Source: Rhodovulum strictum (lineage in GTDB: Bacteria > Pseudomonadota > Alphaproteobacteria > Rhodobacterales > Rhodobacteraceae). From it: a stretch of 64,000 bases of DNA. The notes beneath the pieces are model-generated. The model worked only from the letters and a program-made list of their open reading frames with translations. It was not told the DNA's origin and made no database searches. This document shows, one piece after another, positions 20,599-29,493 of this stretch. The stretch's first letter is position 1. Every line of letters starts with the position of its first letter. The DNA lies in assembly GCF_009649175.1 (NCBI RefSeq), contig NZ_WJPO01000012.1, forward strand, positions 32,370 through 96,369. Reading direction: 5' to 3'. The position numbers and the translations under genes are program-made.

Positions 20599-21105
20599 AT
20601 GCGAAAGTTATCCAACTTTGAGAGGCTTATGATCCTCGTGACCGCGAGCCAAGGTCGGAAGGATCCGTGGGTAGATGTAGACCTCGTTGCCGAACTGGTG
20701 GCTCGTGGTGACGAGTGGGCGCTCAACTGGGAATATGAGTGGCTAGACGAGGAGTACCACCCAAAGCAGCCTATCGTTGATGAGACCGTCAAGATCTTCG
20801 AGATGATGCAGCACGCTAGGCGGAGTGCGGAAGAACTCGGAAAGCCAGAGTTGTTCGCAGCCCTCGGGTTCGAGGGCTTCGACTTGAACAACGATGACCA
20901 CTATGGCGTCGCCAAGGTACTAGTCGAGAAACTGAACCGTTTCACTGATCTTCCCAATGCTTCTGCCAACTCACACTCAGTCGCTTCACTCCCCCGCTAC
21001 AGGCAGCTCTTGGAACGTTATGAACCGATCCGGAGGACACTCTTGGCTGGCAGCAACTACGGCCTCATGAGCGAGGATCAACTGAAAGAACTGGCAGGAG
21101 TCTGA
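20599..21105 (+). CDS. YfbU-family protein inserted in the fabA-fabB operon
   Basis: This 168-residue protein resembles E. coli YfbU (UPF0304). It begins [17 protein letters not shown], has a WEYEWLDEE / [12 protein letters not shown] helical centre, the segment [14 protein letters not shown], and the C-terminal [19 protein letters not shown]...LSEDQL-like end (here [12 protein letters not shown]). The molecular function of the family is not known. Its codon use differs from the neighbours: many A/T third positions and codons such as GTA, CTA and TAT, and GC by eye in the mid-fifties versus high sixties around it. It is separated from fabA by 10 bp and from fabB by 2 bp and supplies fabB's ribosome site from its last codons. 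This indicates recent acquisition. Confidence 0.9.
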   Translation: MRKLSNFERLMILVTASQGRKDPWVDVDLVAELVARGDEWALNWEYEWLDEEYHPKQPIVDETVKIFEMMQHARRSAEELGKPELFAALGFEGFDLNNDDHYGVAKVLVEKLNRFTDLPNASANSHSVASLPRYRQLLERYEPIRRTLLAGSNYGLMSEDQLKELAGV

Positions 21106-21107
21106 AT

Positions 21108-22337
21108 ATGCGCCGCGTCGTCATCACGGGGCTGGGCATTGTCTCGCCCATCGGCAACAACGCCGCAGAGGTCGAGGCCAGCCTGCGTGCCGGCCGCTCG
21201 GGCATCCGGTTCGAGCCCGCCTATGCCGAAAACGGGTTCCGCAGCCAGGTCGCGGGCATCCCGCAGATCGACCTGGAGGCCGCCATCGACAAGCGCAACC
21301 TGCGCTTCATGGGGCCGGGGGCGGCCTACAACTTCATCGCCATGGAACAGGCCATCGCCGATTCCGGCCTGGAGGCGGGCGATGTGTCGAACGAACGCAC
21401 CGGCCTTGTGATGGGCTCCGGCGGGCCGTCGACCTCGAACCTGTTCGCCGCCCATGCCATCGTGCGCGAAAAGGGCAGCCCCAAGCGCATGGGCCCGTTC
21501 ATGGTGACGCGCTGCATGTCGTCGACCAACTCGGCCTGTCTTGCGACGCCGTTCCGCATCAAGGGCGTGAACTACTCGATCACCTCGGCCTGTTCGACCA
21601 GCGCCCATTGCGTCGGCAATGCCGCGGAACTGATCCAGATGGGCAAGCAGGACATCGTCTTTGCCGGTGGCGGCGAAGAAGTGGACTGGACGCTCTCCTG
21701 CCTGTTCGACGCGATGAACGCGATGTCGTCCAAGTACAACGACACCCCCGAAACCGCCTCGCGCCCGTTCGACGCCACGCGCGACGGCTTCGTGATCGCG
21801 GGCGGCGGCGGCGTTCTGGTGCTCGAGGAGCTTGAGCACGCGAAGGCGCGCGGCGCGAAGATCTATGCCGAGGTCACGGGCTATGGCGCCACCTCGGACG
21901 GGCATGACATGGTCGCGCCTTCGGGCGAGGGCGGCGAACGGTCGATGCGGCTGGCGCTCTCCACCCTGCCCGCGGGGCGCAGGATCGACTACATCAACGC
22001 GCACGGCACCTCGACCGTGGCGGGCGACGTGACCGAGGTGCAGGCGATCCGCCGCATCTTCGGCGAGGGCAACATGCCCCCCATTGCGTCCACCAAGTCG
22101 CTGACCGGCCATTCGCTGGGCGCAACCGGGGTGCACGAGGCGATCTATTCGCTCATCATGATGGACAAGGGCTTCATCGCGGCCTCGGCCAATGTGACCG
22201 AACTGGACCCCGAGATCCTGCCGGGCGAGATCTGCACCGAACTGCGCGAGGGTGTCGAGATCGACAGCGCGCTGTCCAACAGCTTCGGCTTCGGCGGCAC
22301 CAACGCCACGCTCGTTTTCAGCAAGTTTCACGGATAA
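21108..22337 (+). CDS. fabB: 3-oxoacyl-ACP synthase I
   Basis: FabB is the condensing enzyme required to elongate cis-unsaturated acyl-ACPs made by FabA. The 409-residue thiolase-fold protein has the active-site Cys162 in [11 protein letters not shown], His in [11 protein letters not shown] and His in [11 protein letters not shown]. Length and motifs are ordinary. Its ribosome site (CAGGAG) lies inside the last codons of the inserted yfbU-like gene, so fabB translation now depends on sequence brought in by, or fused to, that insert. fabI follows after 6 bp. Confidence 0.98.
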   Translation: MRRVVITGLGIVSPIGNNAAEVEASLRAGRSGIRFEPAYAENGFRSQVAGIPQIDLEAAIDKRNLRFMGPGAAYNFIAMEQAIADSGLEAGDVSNERTGLVMGSGGPSTSNLFAAHAIVREKGSPKRMGPFMVTRCMSSTNSACLATPFRIKGVNYSITSACSTSAHCVGNAAELIQMGKQDIVFAGGGEEVDWTLSCLFDAMNAMSSKYNDTPETASRPFDATRDGFVIAGGGGVLVLEELEHAKARGAKIYAEVTGYGATSDGHDMVAPSGEGGERSMRLALSTLPAGRRIDYINAHGTSTVAGDVTEVQAIRRIFGEGNMPPIASTKSLTGHSLGATGVHEAIYSLIMMDKGFIAASANVTELDPEILPGEICTELREGVEIDSALSNSFGFGGTNATLVFSKFHG

Positions 22338-22343
22338 GCGTCC

Positions 22344-23132
22344 ATGCCTGAACTGATGAAGGGAAAGCGCGGCCTGATCATGGGCGTCGCGAATGACCGC
22401 TCGATCGCCTGGGGCATTGCCAAGGCCATGGCCGACGAGGGCGCCGAGCTTGCCTTTACCCATCAGGGCGAGGCGTTCGGCAAGCGGCTGCAACCGCTGG
22501 CCGAACGCGTGGGCTCGTCCTTCATGGTCGATGTCGACGTGACCGACGACGCCTCGATGGACCACGCCTTTCAGCGGCTGGCAACCGAATGGGGCACACT
22601 GGATTTCGTGGTCCACGCCATCGCCTATTCCGACAAGAACGAGCTGACCGGGCGCTTCATCAACACCACACGCGACAACTTCAAGAATTCGCTGGCGATT
22701 TCCTGCTATTCGCTGATCGACGTGGCGCGGCGCGCGCAACCCTTGATGCCCAATGGCGGCACGATCCTGACGCTGACCTATCAGGGCTCGAACCGGGTGA
22801 CGCCGTTCTACAACGCGATGGGCGTGGCCAAGGCGGCGCTGGAATCGGCGGTGCGCTATCTGGCGTCCGATCTGGGGCCCGAAGGGATCCGGGTGAACGC
22901 GATCAGCCCCGGCCCGATGAAGACGCTGGCGGGCGCGGCCATCGCAGGCGGGCGCAAGACCTTCCGCCATACCGAGATGAACGCCCCGCTTCAGGCCAAT
23001 GCGTCGCTGGAATGTATCGGCGGAACAGCGGTCTACCTGGCCTCGGATTTCGGCGCCTGCACCACGGGAGAGATCATCACCGTGGATGGCGGCTATCACG
23101 TCCTCGGCATGCCGCGCTTCGAGAATATCTGA
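22344..23132 (+). CDS. fabI: Enoyl-ACP reductase (NADH)
   Basis: FabI reduces trans-2-enoyl-ACP in the last step of each fatty-acid elongation cycle. The 262-residue short-chain dehydrogenase fold has the N-terminal nucleotide motif GVANDRSIAWGIA and the Y-x6-K catalytic pair in FYNAMGVAKAALE. The ending GEIITVDGGYHVLGM is typical. It is the last gene of fabA-(yfbU-like)-fabB-fabI, and a hairpin follows 19 bp after the stop. Confidence 0.97.
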   Translation: MPELMKGKRGLIMGVANDRSIAWGIAKAMADEGAELAFTHQGEAFGKRLQPLAERVGSSFMVDVDVTDDASMDHAFQRLATEWGTLDFVVHAIAYSDKNELTGRFINTTRDNFKNSLAISCYSLIDVARRAQPLMPNGGTILTLTYQGSNRVTPFYNAMGVAKAALESAVRYLASDLGPEGIRVNAISPGPMKTLAGAAIAGGRKTFRHTEMNAPLQANASLECIGGTAVYLASDFGACTTGEIITVDGGYHVLGMPRFENI

Positions 23133-23151
23133 GGCACCCGAAATCGCTCCA

Positions 23152-23172
23152 GCCCCGGCCTTGTGCCGGGGC
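23152..23172. terminator. Hairpin between convergent fabI and gltX
   Basis: GCCCCGGC and GCCGGGGC form an 8-bp stem with a 5-nt loop midway between the two convergent stops. There is no T-run on either side, so efficiency is uncertain. It probably serves both operons. Confidence 0.5.
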
Positions 23173-23192
23173 GGGCTTGCCGCGCCGCCGCC

Positions 23193-24512
23193 TCAGCCCG
23201 GCTTCTTCTGCAACAGCGGCATCAGGTCGGCCATTTCGGGGCCGCTCGCCCGGCCCGTGACGGCCTTGCGCAGCGGCAGGAACAGCCCCCTGCCCTTGCG
23301 GCCGGTCCGTTCCTTGACCGCGGCGGTCCATTCGCCCCAGCTTGCCGCCGTGTAGGGCGGCTCCCCCAGCAGCGCCAGCGCCTCGGCCACGAAGTCGCGG
23401 TCTTCGTCGTCCACCAGCGGCGCAGCACCGTCACGGCACAGCGCCCACCATTCGGCGATCCCGGCGCGGGTCTCGATGTTTTCGCGGATCACCGACCAGA
23501 ACCCTTCGGCCAGCGCGTCCGGCACGCCCAGCGCCGCAAGCTCGCCCTGCACCGCCGCAAGCGGCAGCCCATGCAGGTAACGCGCGGTCAGCGGGAACAG
23601 GTCGGCCGGGTTGAAGCTGGTCGGCGCGGCGCCGAACTGGCCGAGATCGAAGCCCGCCGCCAGTTCCTCGATGCTGCCCGCCAGTTCCACCGGCTGCGAG
23701 GATCCAAGCCGCGCCATCAGCGACAACAGCGCCATCGGTTCCACCCCCTGCGCACGCAGATCGCGCAGCGACAGGGTGCCAAGTCGTTTCGACAGCGCCT
23801 CGCCCTGCGCGCCGGTCAGCAGCGAATGATGGGCAAAACCGGGCGCCGTTCCGCCCAGCGCCGCGATGATCTGGATCTGGGTGGCGGTATTGGTCACATG
23901 GTCGGCGCCGCGCACGATATGGGTAACGCCCATCTCGATATCGTCCACCACCGAGGCCAGCGTATACAGCACCTGCCCGTCGCCGCGGATCAGCACCGGG
24001 TCCGAGATGCTGCCGGAGTCGATGGAGATCTCGCCCAGGATGCCGTCGGTCCATTCGATCCGCTGCTGGTCGAGCAGAAACCGCCAGTGGCCGGGGCGTT
24101 CGGCGCGCAGCCGGGCGCGCTCCTCGTCCGACAGCGCAAGTGCTGCACGGTCATAGACGGGCGGCTTGCCCATGTTCAGCAGTTTCTTGCGCTTCAGATC
24201 CAGTTCGGTCGGTGTCTCGAAACACTCATAGAACCGCCCCGCCGCGCGCAATTCATCGGCCGCCGCATGATAACGGTCCAGCCGGGCCGATTGGCGTTCC
24301 AGCCGGTCCCAGCGCAGCCCCAGCCAGTCGAGATCCTGCATGATCCCGTCGGCATATTCCTGCGTCGAGCGTTCGGTATCGGTATCGTCGAGGCGCAGGA
24401 TGAACTGCCCGCCGGTCTTGCGCGCGATCAGATAGTTGAACAGCGCCGTGCGCAGGTTGCCCACATGCAGGAAACCGGTGGGCGAAGGGGCAAAGCGGGT
24501 GACGGTGGTCAT
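23193..24512 (-). CDS. gltX: Glutamyl-tRNA synthetase
   Basis: This class I synthetase charges tRNA-Glu, and possibly tRNA-Gln, with glutamate. The 439-residue protein carries the HIGH variant in APSPTGFLHVGNLRTALF, the KMSKS variant EALSKRLGTLS near residue 240, and a C-terminal anticodon-binding helical domain. It is somewhat shorter than E. coli GltX (471). Alphaproteobacteria often have two gltX genes, and which copy this is cannot be told. The start at 24512 is preferred to the ATG at 24518 because AGGAG lies 7 nt before it. Confidence 0.96.
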   Translation of the reverse strand: MTTVTRFAPSPTGFLHVGNLRTALFNYLIARKTGGQFILRLDDTDTERSTQEYADGIMQDLDWLGLRWDRLERQSARLDRYHAAADELRAAGRFYECFETPTELDLKRKKLLNMGKPPVYDRAALALSDEERARLRAERPGHWRFLLDQQRIEWTDGILGEISIDSGSISDPVLIRGDGQVLYTLASVVDDIEMGVTHIVRGADHVTNTATQIQIIAALGGTAPGFAHHSLLTGAQGEALSKRLGTLSLRDLRAQGVEPMALLSLMARLGSSQPVELAGSIEELAAGFDLGQFGAAPTSFNPADLFPLTARYLHGLPLAAVQGELAALGVPDALAEGFWSVIRENIETRAGIAEWWALCRDGAAPLVDDEDRDFVAEALALLGEPPYTAASWGEWTAAVKERTGRKGRGLFLPLRKAVTGRASGPEMADLMPLLQKKPG

Positions 24513-24593
24513 GGGCATACTCCTGGGACGCCGTCGCTCTTTCACAGAAGCGGGCTTTTGTCCATATGAGGGCCAGCGAGAGAGGACCGCCCG

Positions 24594-25004
24594 ATGACCG
24601 AGTTGCGCGTGCTGACCACCCCCCCGAGCCTGGACGAGATCGCCGCACTGGCGCATGAGGCGCGCGAAACCCTGCCCGAGCCGTTTCGCGGCCCCGCGCT
24701 GGCGGTGGCGATCCGGGTCGAGGATTTCGCCCCGGACGACATCCTGGACGAAATGGAAATCGACGATCCCTTTGAGTTGACCGGCCTTTATGACGGGATC
24801 CCGCTGACCGAGAAATCGGTGATGGACCAGCCCGACCGGCCCGACACGATCTGGCTGTTCCGCCGGCCGATCCTGGACGAATGGATCGAGCGCGAGGATG
24901 TCGACCTGCCCGCGCTGGTCGCGCATGTGCTGGTGCATGAATTCGCCCATCATTTCGGCTGGTCGGATGACGATATCGCCGCGATCGACCGCTGGTGGGA
25001 ATGA
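24594..25004 (+). CDS. Zincin-like metallopeptidase (PF06262 type)
   Basis: This 136-residue small cytoplasmic protein carries HEFAHHFGWSDDDIAAID near its C-terminus, the HExxHxxGxxD zinc motif of the TTHA0227/zincin_1 family. The preceding GIPLTEKS and DTIWLFRRPIL are also typical of that family. No natural substrate is known for these proteins. A strong ribosome site (GAGAGAGGA) precedes the ATG. It is divergent from gltX by 81 bp. Confidence 0.9.
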   Translation: MTELRVLTTPPSLDEIAALAHEARETLPEPFRGPALAVAIRVEDFAPDDILDEMEIDDPFELTGLYDGIPLTEKSVMDQPDRPDTIWLFRRPILDEWIEREDVDLPALVAHVLVHEFAHHFGWSDDDIAAIDRWWE

Positions 25005-25083
25005 CGCCCTCGCGGTCTCGTGACATGGACGGGGGGGCGGTCGGGGCTATCCTTGCGCCCTGACGCCACAAGGGAGAGAGCCG

Positions 25084-26010
25084 ATGACCGCACCCAGATT
25101 GACCCGCCGCCACGCGCTGATGGCCGGGGCCGCCCTGCCGCTGGCCGCCGCAACCGCCGGAACCGCACGCGCCGCAGCCCCGATGCTGGGCGCCGCGATG
25201 GCGCCATTCCACCGCTTCACGCTCGGCGGTTTCGAGGTCACGACGCTGCTCGCGGGAACCCGGACGGTCGAGGATCCGCAGACCATCTTCGGCATGAATG
25301 TCGCGCCCGAGGAATTCGCCGAAGTGTCTGCCGCGCACCGGATCCCGACCGACAAGGCGCAGTTCTTCTTTACCCCCACCGTGGTCAATACCGGGTCCGA
25401 GCTGATCCTGTTCGATACCGGCCTGAACCCCGAGGGGATCACCGGCGCGCTGGCGGCAGCGGGCTATTCCGCCGATCAGGTCGACAAGGTGGTGATCACC
25501 CACATGCATGGCGATCATGTCGGCGGCCTGATGGGCGCGGGCGGCGAGACCTTTGGCAATGCCGCCTATTATACCGGTCAGGTCGAGTTCGATGCCTGGA
25601 ACACCGCGGGCGACGAGAATTTCGAAGCCAAGGTCCGGCCGCTGGCCGAGAAGATGACGTTCCTGGACGATGGCGGCAGCCCCGCCTCGGGCATCACGGC
25701 GATGGCGGCCTTCGGGCATACGCCGGGGCATATGGTCTACATGCTGGAAAGCGAGGGGCGGCAGATCGTGATCGCGGCGGATTTCGCCAATCACTATGTC
25801 TGGTCGGTCGGCCATCCCGACTGGGAAGTGCGCTTTGACCGCGACAAGGAGGCCGCCGCCGCGACGCGGCGGCGATTGCTGGGGATGATGGCCGCCGACG
25901 GGGTGCCGTTCATCGGCTATCACATGCCCTTCCCCGGCTTCGGCTATGTCGAGACGCAGGGCGAGGGGTTCCGCTATGTGCCCGCAAGCTACCAGATGAT
26001 GCTGGGCTGA
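25084..26010 (+). CDS. Tat-exported metallo-beta-lactamase-fold hydrolase
   Basis: This 308-residue protein has a twin-arginine signal peptide (LTRRHALMAGAALPLAAATA, probable cleavage after ARA-A near residue 31), so it is exported folded to the periplasm. The metallo-beta-lactamase metal motif is THMHGDHVGGL (H-x-H-x-D-H), with further ligands in FGHTPGHM, AADFANHY and IGYHMPFPGFGY. Similar proteins include lactonases and other hydrolases, so the substrate cannot be named. It has a good ribosome site (GGGAGAGAG). Confidence 0.93.
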   Translation: MTAPRLTRRHALMAGAALPLAAATAGTARAAAPMLGAAMAPFHRFTLGGFEVTTLLAGTRTVEDPQTIFGMNVAPEEFAEVSAAHRIPTDKAQFFFTPTVVNTGSELILFDTGLNPEGITGALAAAGYSADQVDKVVITHMHGDHVGGLMGAGGETFGNAAYYTGQVEFDAWNTAGDENFEAKVRPLAEKMTFLDDGGSPASGITAMAAFGHTPGHMVYMLESEGRQIVIAADFANHYVWSVGHPDWEVRFDRDKEAAAATRRRLLGMMAADGVPFIGYHMPFPGFGYVETQGEGFRYVPASYQMMLG

Positions 26011-26103
26011 TCGGCGCGGGCGGGGTGCGGCCCGATATGGGCTTGGCGGCGGCGGTCCGGGGTGGCACTCTCGCCCGGAAGTTGACAACTGGTGCCGCGC
26101 CCG

Positions 26104-27060
26104 ATGCCGGAAATCCTGACCGTCACGCTGAACCCGACCGTGGATCTGTCGACCTCGGTCGATCATGTCGTTCCGGGCGAAAAGCTGCGCTGCACCGCCC
26201 CGGTGGTCGATCCGGGCGGCGGCGGCATCAACGTGGCCCGCGCGATCCGGCTTCTGGGCGGCGAAAGCCGGGCGCTGGTCGCGCTGGGCGGGCATAATGG
26301 CGACAAGTTGCGCTGCCTTCTGGAACGCGAAGGGATCCGGCTGATCCCGCTACAGGCCCCGGGCGAGACGCGACTGAGCCTTGCGGTGATGGAAGAGGCG
26401 ACCGGCCAGCAATTCCGCTTCGTGCTGCCGGGGCCGGAATGGAACGCGGCGGGGCTCAAGGCGGTGCTGGCCGCGATCACGACAGCAGTTCCCGACGAGG
26501 GATATGTGGTCCTGTCGGGCAGTGTACCCAGCGGGTTGCCCGATGATATCGCCTGCTGCATCGGCGCCAAGCTGGCCACCCGCGGCGCGCGGCTGATCGT
26601 GGACACCTCGGGCCCGGCGCTGACCCGGCTGGCCGAGGGGGACGGGGCGCCGCCCTACCTGCTGCGGATGGATCAGGCAGAGGCGCAGGCCCTTGCCGGC
26701 CACCGGCTTGAAACCCGCGCCGACAGCGCCGCCTTTGCCGCCGGTCTGGTGGCGCGCGGCGTTGCGCCGGTGGTGGTGCTGGGGCGCGGCTCGGACGGCT
26801 CGGTTCTGGCGGCCGAGGGGATGCGGCTGCATGCGGCAACGCCGCCGGTGCCGGTGCGTTCCAAGGTGGGGGCGGGCGACAGTTTCCTGGGCGCCTTTGC
26901 CCTGTCGCTGAGCCGGGGCGAGGATCTGGAAACCGCCCTGCGCTGGGGCGTGGCGGCGGCAAGCGCGGCGGTGATGACCGATGCGACGGGGCTCTGCACC
27001 CGCGAGGATACCGAAGCACTGTTCGGCCATTGCAGCGCAACCAGCTTGCCCCCGGTCTGA
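26104..27060 (+). CDS. PfkB-family hexose kinase (1-phosphofructokinase/6-phosphofructokinase type)
   Basis: This ribokinase-superfamily sugar kinase starts MPEILTVTLNPTVDLSTSVD, the usual N-terminus of the tagatose-6-phosphate kinase/1-phosphofructokinase/PfkB group. VDPGGGGINVARAIRLLGG is the sugar-binding signature, and KVGAGDSFLGAFALSL holds the catalytic Asp and anion hole. The protein is 318 residues. The ATG at 26104 matches the family start; a GTG at 26092 with GGAAG upstream would add four residues. It has no PTS or sugar-operon neighbours, so it is probably the minor PfkB-type phosphofructokinase, although specificity is open. Confidence 0.9.
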   Translation: MPEILTVTLNPTVDLSTSVDHVVPGEKLRCTAPVVDPGGGGINVARAIRLLGGESRALVALGGHNGDKLRCLLEREGIRLIPLQAPGETRLSLAVMEEATGQQFRFVLPGPEWNAAGLKAVLAAITTAVPDEGYVVLSGSVPSGLPDDIACCIGAKLATRGARLIVDTSGPALTRLAEGDGAPPYLLRMDQAEAQALAGHRLETRADSAAFAAGLVARGVAPVVVLGRGSDGSVLAAEGMRLHAATPPVPVRSKVGAGDSFLGAFALSLSRGEDLETALRWGVAAASAAVMTDATGLCTREDTEALFGHCSATSLPPV

Positions 27061-27221
27061 CGCGGAATTTCCGGCCCATTATCGCGCAGGCACAATGCGG
27101 CGGGAAATGCCGTCCGAATAGGCGACAATGGAACAATTGCAATTCCAGAATGTGCCCATTGGCCCGAATCAGCTTCATCGGAGGACTGATTCACGATAAG
27201 TTCATTCTGGGGCATTTCATT

Positions 27222-27677
27222 ATGAACGAGTGCGATTTCGACGACCCGATCGAGGTCTGGCTTGCCGCCGAGGGTGATTCCTCAGCCCTCGTGGTTGTTT
27301 TATCGAGCAACCTTGTTCTATCCCGCCGCATGCGGGATGCTCTTGCGGCATGGCTGTCCGGCGCATTCGACGCCGAACCCACGATCAGAAGAAACCATGA
27401 TCCGCCGCCGCTGACACCCGACAGCATCAGGCTTCTGAACGCGGCCGAAGACTATCTGCGGGTTGCCGACTGGGTCGCAGAGCGCGGCTTCGATATCGAC
27501 GCCAACAGCCTGCTGACCCAGGTCGCGCAGATGTGGCACCTCAGCACCCCGACCCTGAACGCTGCCGTCGCCAACCTGCGCAGGACCGGACGGCGCAATC
27601 CCCTGCGGATCGAGGCGCAGGCCTTCCGCAACTGGCAGCAACAGGGCCGCCCCGGCAAAGGCAGAACCAAGGTCTGA
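27222..27677 (+). CDS. Hypothetical protein, unrecognised
   Basis: This 151-residue soluble protein begins MNECDFDDPIEVWLAAEGDS. It has a helical, charged C-terminal half (SIRLLNAAEDYLRVADWVAE, then LLTQVAQMWHLSTPTLNAAV, then a basic tail ending GRPGKGRTKV). The middle could be a helix-turn-helix, but I do not recognise a family. The 160 bp upstream is AT-richer than the genome and holds the palindrome AATTGCAATT, so it may contain its promoter. The first codons use more A/T third positions than the neighbours. The ribosome site is weak. It is convergent with nadE with only 16 bp between stops. Confidence 0.6.
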   Translation: MNECDFDDPIEVWLAAEGDSSALVVVLSSNLVLSRRMRDALAAWLSGAFDAEPTIRRNHDPPPLTPDSIRLLNAAEDYLRVADWVAERGFDIDANSLLTQVAQMWHLSTPTLNAAVANLRRTGRRNPLRIEAQAFRNWQQQGRPGKGRTKV

Positions 27678-27693
27678 CGCGGCGGGAACGGGT

Positions 27694-29352
27694 TCAGCCC
27701 GGATCGCGCCAGCGGTTGACGATGGGATAGCGGCGATCCAGCCAGAACGCGCGCGGCGTCAGGCGCGCGCCGGGGGCGGACTGGAAACGTTTGTATTCGC
27801 TCAGATAGATCAGCCGCTCCACCCGCTTCACGGTATCGCGGTCGAAGCCTTCGGCAACCAGATCGGCAATGGCGCAATCGCGGTCGATCAACCCTTCGAG
27901 GATCGCGTCGAGCACCGGATAGGGCGGCAGGCTGTCCTCGTCCTTCTGATCGGGGCGCAGCTCGGCGCTGGGCGGCTTGTCGATCACGCGCGGCGGGATC
28001 ACCTCGCCCGCCGGGCCCTGCATCCAGTCGCGGTGGTTATCGTTGCGCCACCGGCAGGTCTGGAACACGCGCGTCTTGTAGAGATCCTTGATCGGATTGT
28101 AGCCGCCCGCCATGTCGCCATAGATCGTGGCATAGCCCACCGCCACCTCGGACTTGTTGCCCGTGGTCAGCAGCATCGCGCCGAACTTGTTGGACAGCGC
28201 CATCAGGATCAGCCCGCGCAGGCGGGACTGGATGTTTTCCTCGGTGATGTCGGGGGCGGTGCCCGCGAAAAGCGGCGCCAGCGCCTGCGTGACGGCGGCG
28301 CGCGGCCCGTCGATCGGCACCTCGTCCAGACGGCAGCCCAGCGCGCGGGCCACGGCGGCGGCGTCCTCCAGCGACTCGGGCGAGGTATATTCCGAGGGCA
28401 GCATCACGCAATGGACATTGCCGGGGCCGATGGCATCGGCGGCAATCGCCGCCACCAGCGCCGAGTCGACGCCGCCCGACAGCCCCAGCAGCACGCGGGA
28501 AAACCCGCTTTTCGCGAGGTAATCGCCCAGCGCCACGACCATCGCCCGGTAATCCTGTTCCCATTCGTCGGGATGAACCGCGCGCGCCCCGGTTTCGGCC
28601 CGCCAGCCCCGGTCGGTGCGGGTGAAATCGACATGGATCATGGCCTCGTCGAAAACCGGGGCCTGCACCGCCAGTTCCCCGCCCGGGTTCAGCACGAAGG
28701 ACCCGCCGTCGAACACCTGATCGTCCTGCCCGCCGACAAGGTTCAGATAGGCCAGCGGCAAGCCGGTCTCGACCACGCGGGCGACCATGTGCGACAGCCG
28801 CAGATCGGCCTTGCTCCGGTGATAGGGCGAACCGTTGGGCACCAGCAGGATCCCGGCCCCGGTCTCGGCCAGCGCCTCGGCCACATCCTCGAACCAGGCA
28901 TCCTCGCAGATCGGGGTGCCGATGCGGACCGGCCCGACCGTGTAGGGGCCGTTGATCGGGCCGCTGTCATAGACGCGCTGTTCGTCGAACACGCCGTCAT
29001 TGGGCAGGTGATGCTTGAAGATCCGCGCCGTGACCGCACCGTTCTGGCAGATGTAATAGGCATTGTAGAGATGCCCATGCGCGGCAAAGGGCGCCCCGAT
29101 CCCCAGCGCGGGGCCTTGCGCACACTCTCGCGCCAGCGCCTCGACCTGCGCCATGGCATCGGCGGTAAAGGCGGGTTTCAGCACCAGATCCTGCACCTGA
29201 TAGCCCGCAAGGAACATCTCGGGCAGCGCCACCATGTCGGCGCCCGCGCGGCGCCCCTCCTCCCAGGCGGCGCGGGCCTTGGCGGCGTTCTCGGCCAGCG
29301 CCCCGGTGGTGGGGTTCAACTGGGCCAGTGTCAGGCGAAACCTCTCTTCCAT
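27694..29352 (-). CDS. nadE: Glutamine-dependent NAD+ synthetase
   Basis: NadE amidates deamido-NAD with glutamine in the last step of NAD synthesis. The 552-residue protein has an N-terminal carbon-nitrogen hydrolase (glutaminase) domain with catalytic Glu in LPEMFLAGY, Lys in FKHHLPNDGVFDE and Cys in TPICEDAWF. A C-terminal synthetase domain has the ATP loop LGLSGGVDSALVAAIA and KSEVAVGY. The start at 29350-29352 gives MEERFRLTLAQLNPT, matching the family; longer in-frame forms are not conserved-looking. It is divergent from the MORN-repeat gene by 141 bp. Confidence 0.96.
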   Translation of the reverse strand: MEERFRLTLAQLNPTTGALAENAAKARAAWEEGRRAGADMVALPEMFLAGYQVQDLVLKPAFTADAMAQVEALARECAQGPALGIGAPFAAHGHLYNAYYICQNGAVTARIFKHHLPNDGVFDEQRVYDSGPINGPYTVGPVRIGTPICEDAWFEDVAEALAETGAGILLVPNGSPYHRSKADLRLSHMVARVVETGLPLAYLNLVGGQDDQVFDGGSFVLNPGGELAVQAPVFDEAMIHVDFTRTDRGWRAETGARAVHPDEWEQDYRAMVVALGDYLAKSGFSRVLLGLSGGVDSALVAAIAADAIGPGNVHCVMLPSEYTSPESLEDAAAVARALGCRLDEVPIDGPRAAVTQALAPLFAGTAPDITEENIQSRLRGLILMALSNKFGAMLLTTGNKSEVAVGYATIYGDMAGGYNPIKDLYKTRVFQTCRWRNDNHRDWMQGPAGEVIPPRVIDKPPSAELRPDQKDEDSLPPYPVLDAILEGLIDRDCAIADLVAEGFDRDTVKRVERLIYLSEYKRFQSAPGARLTPRAFWLDRRYPIVNRWRDPG

Positions 29353-29493
29353 GGGCGTTCCCTTGATGCCTGTCCGTGACTTAGCAGACTGACGCGCAAG
29401 TGAAAGCAGGCAGAGGGCGAAAACCGTTGTAAGCCCCGCCCCGCTCAATTACGGTTTGGGCGCTTTCACAAGATCGGGGCAAAGGGGGCTCGG

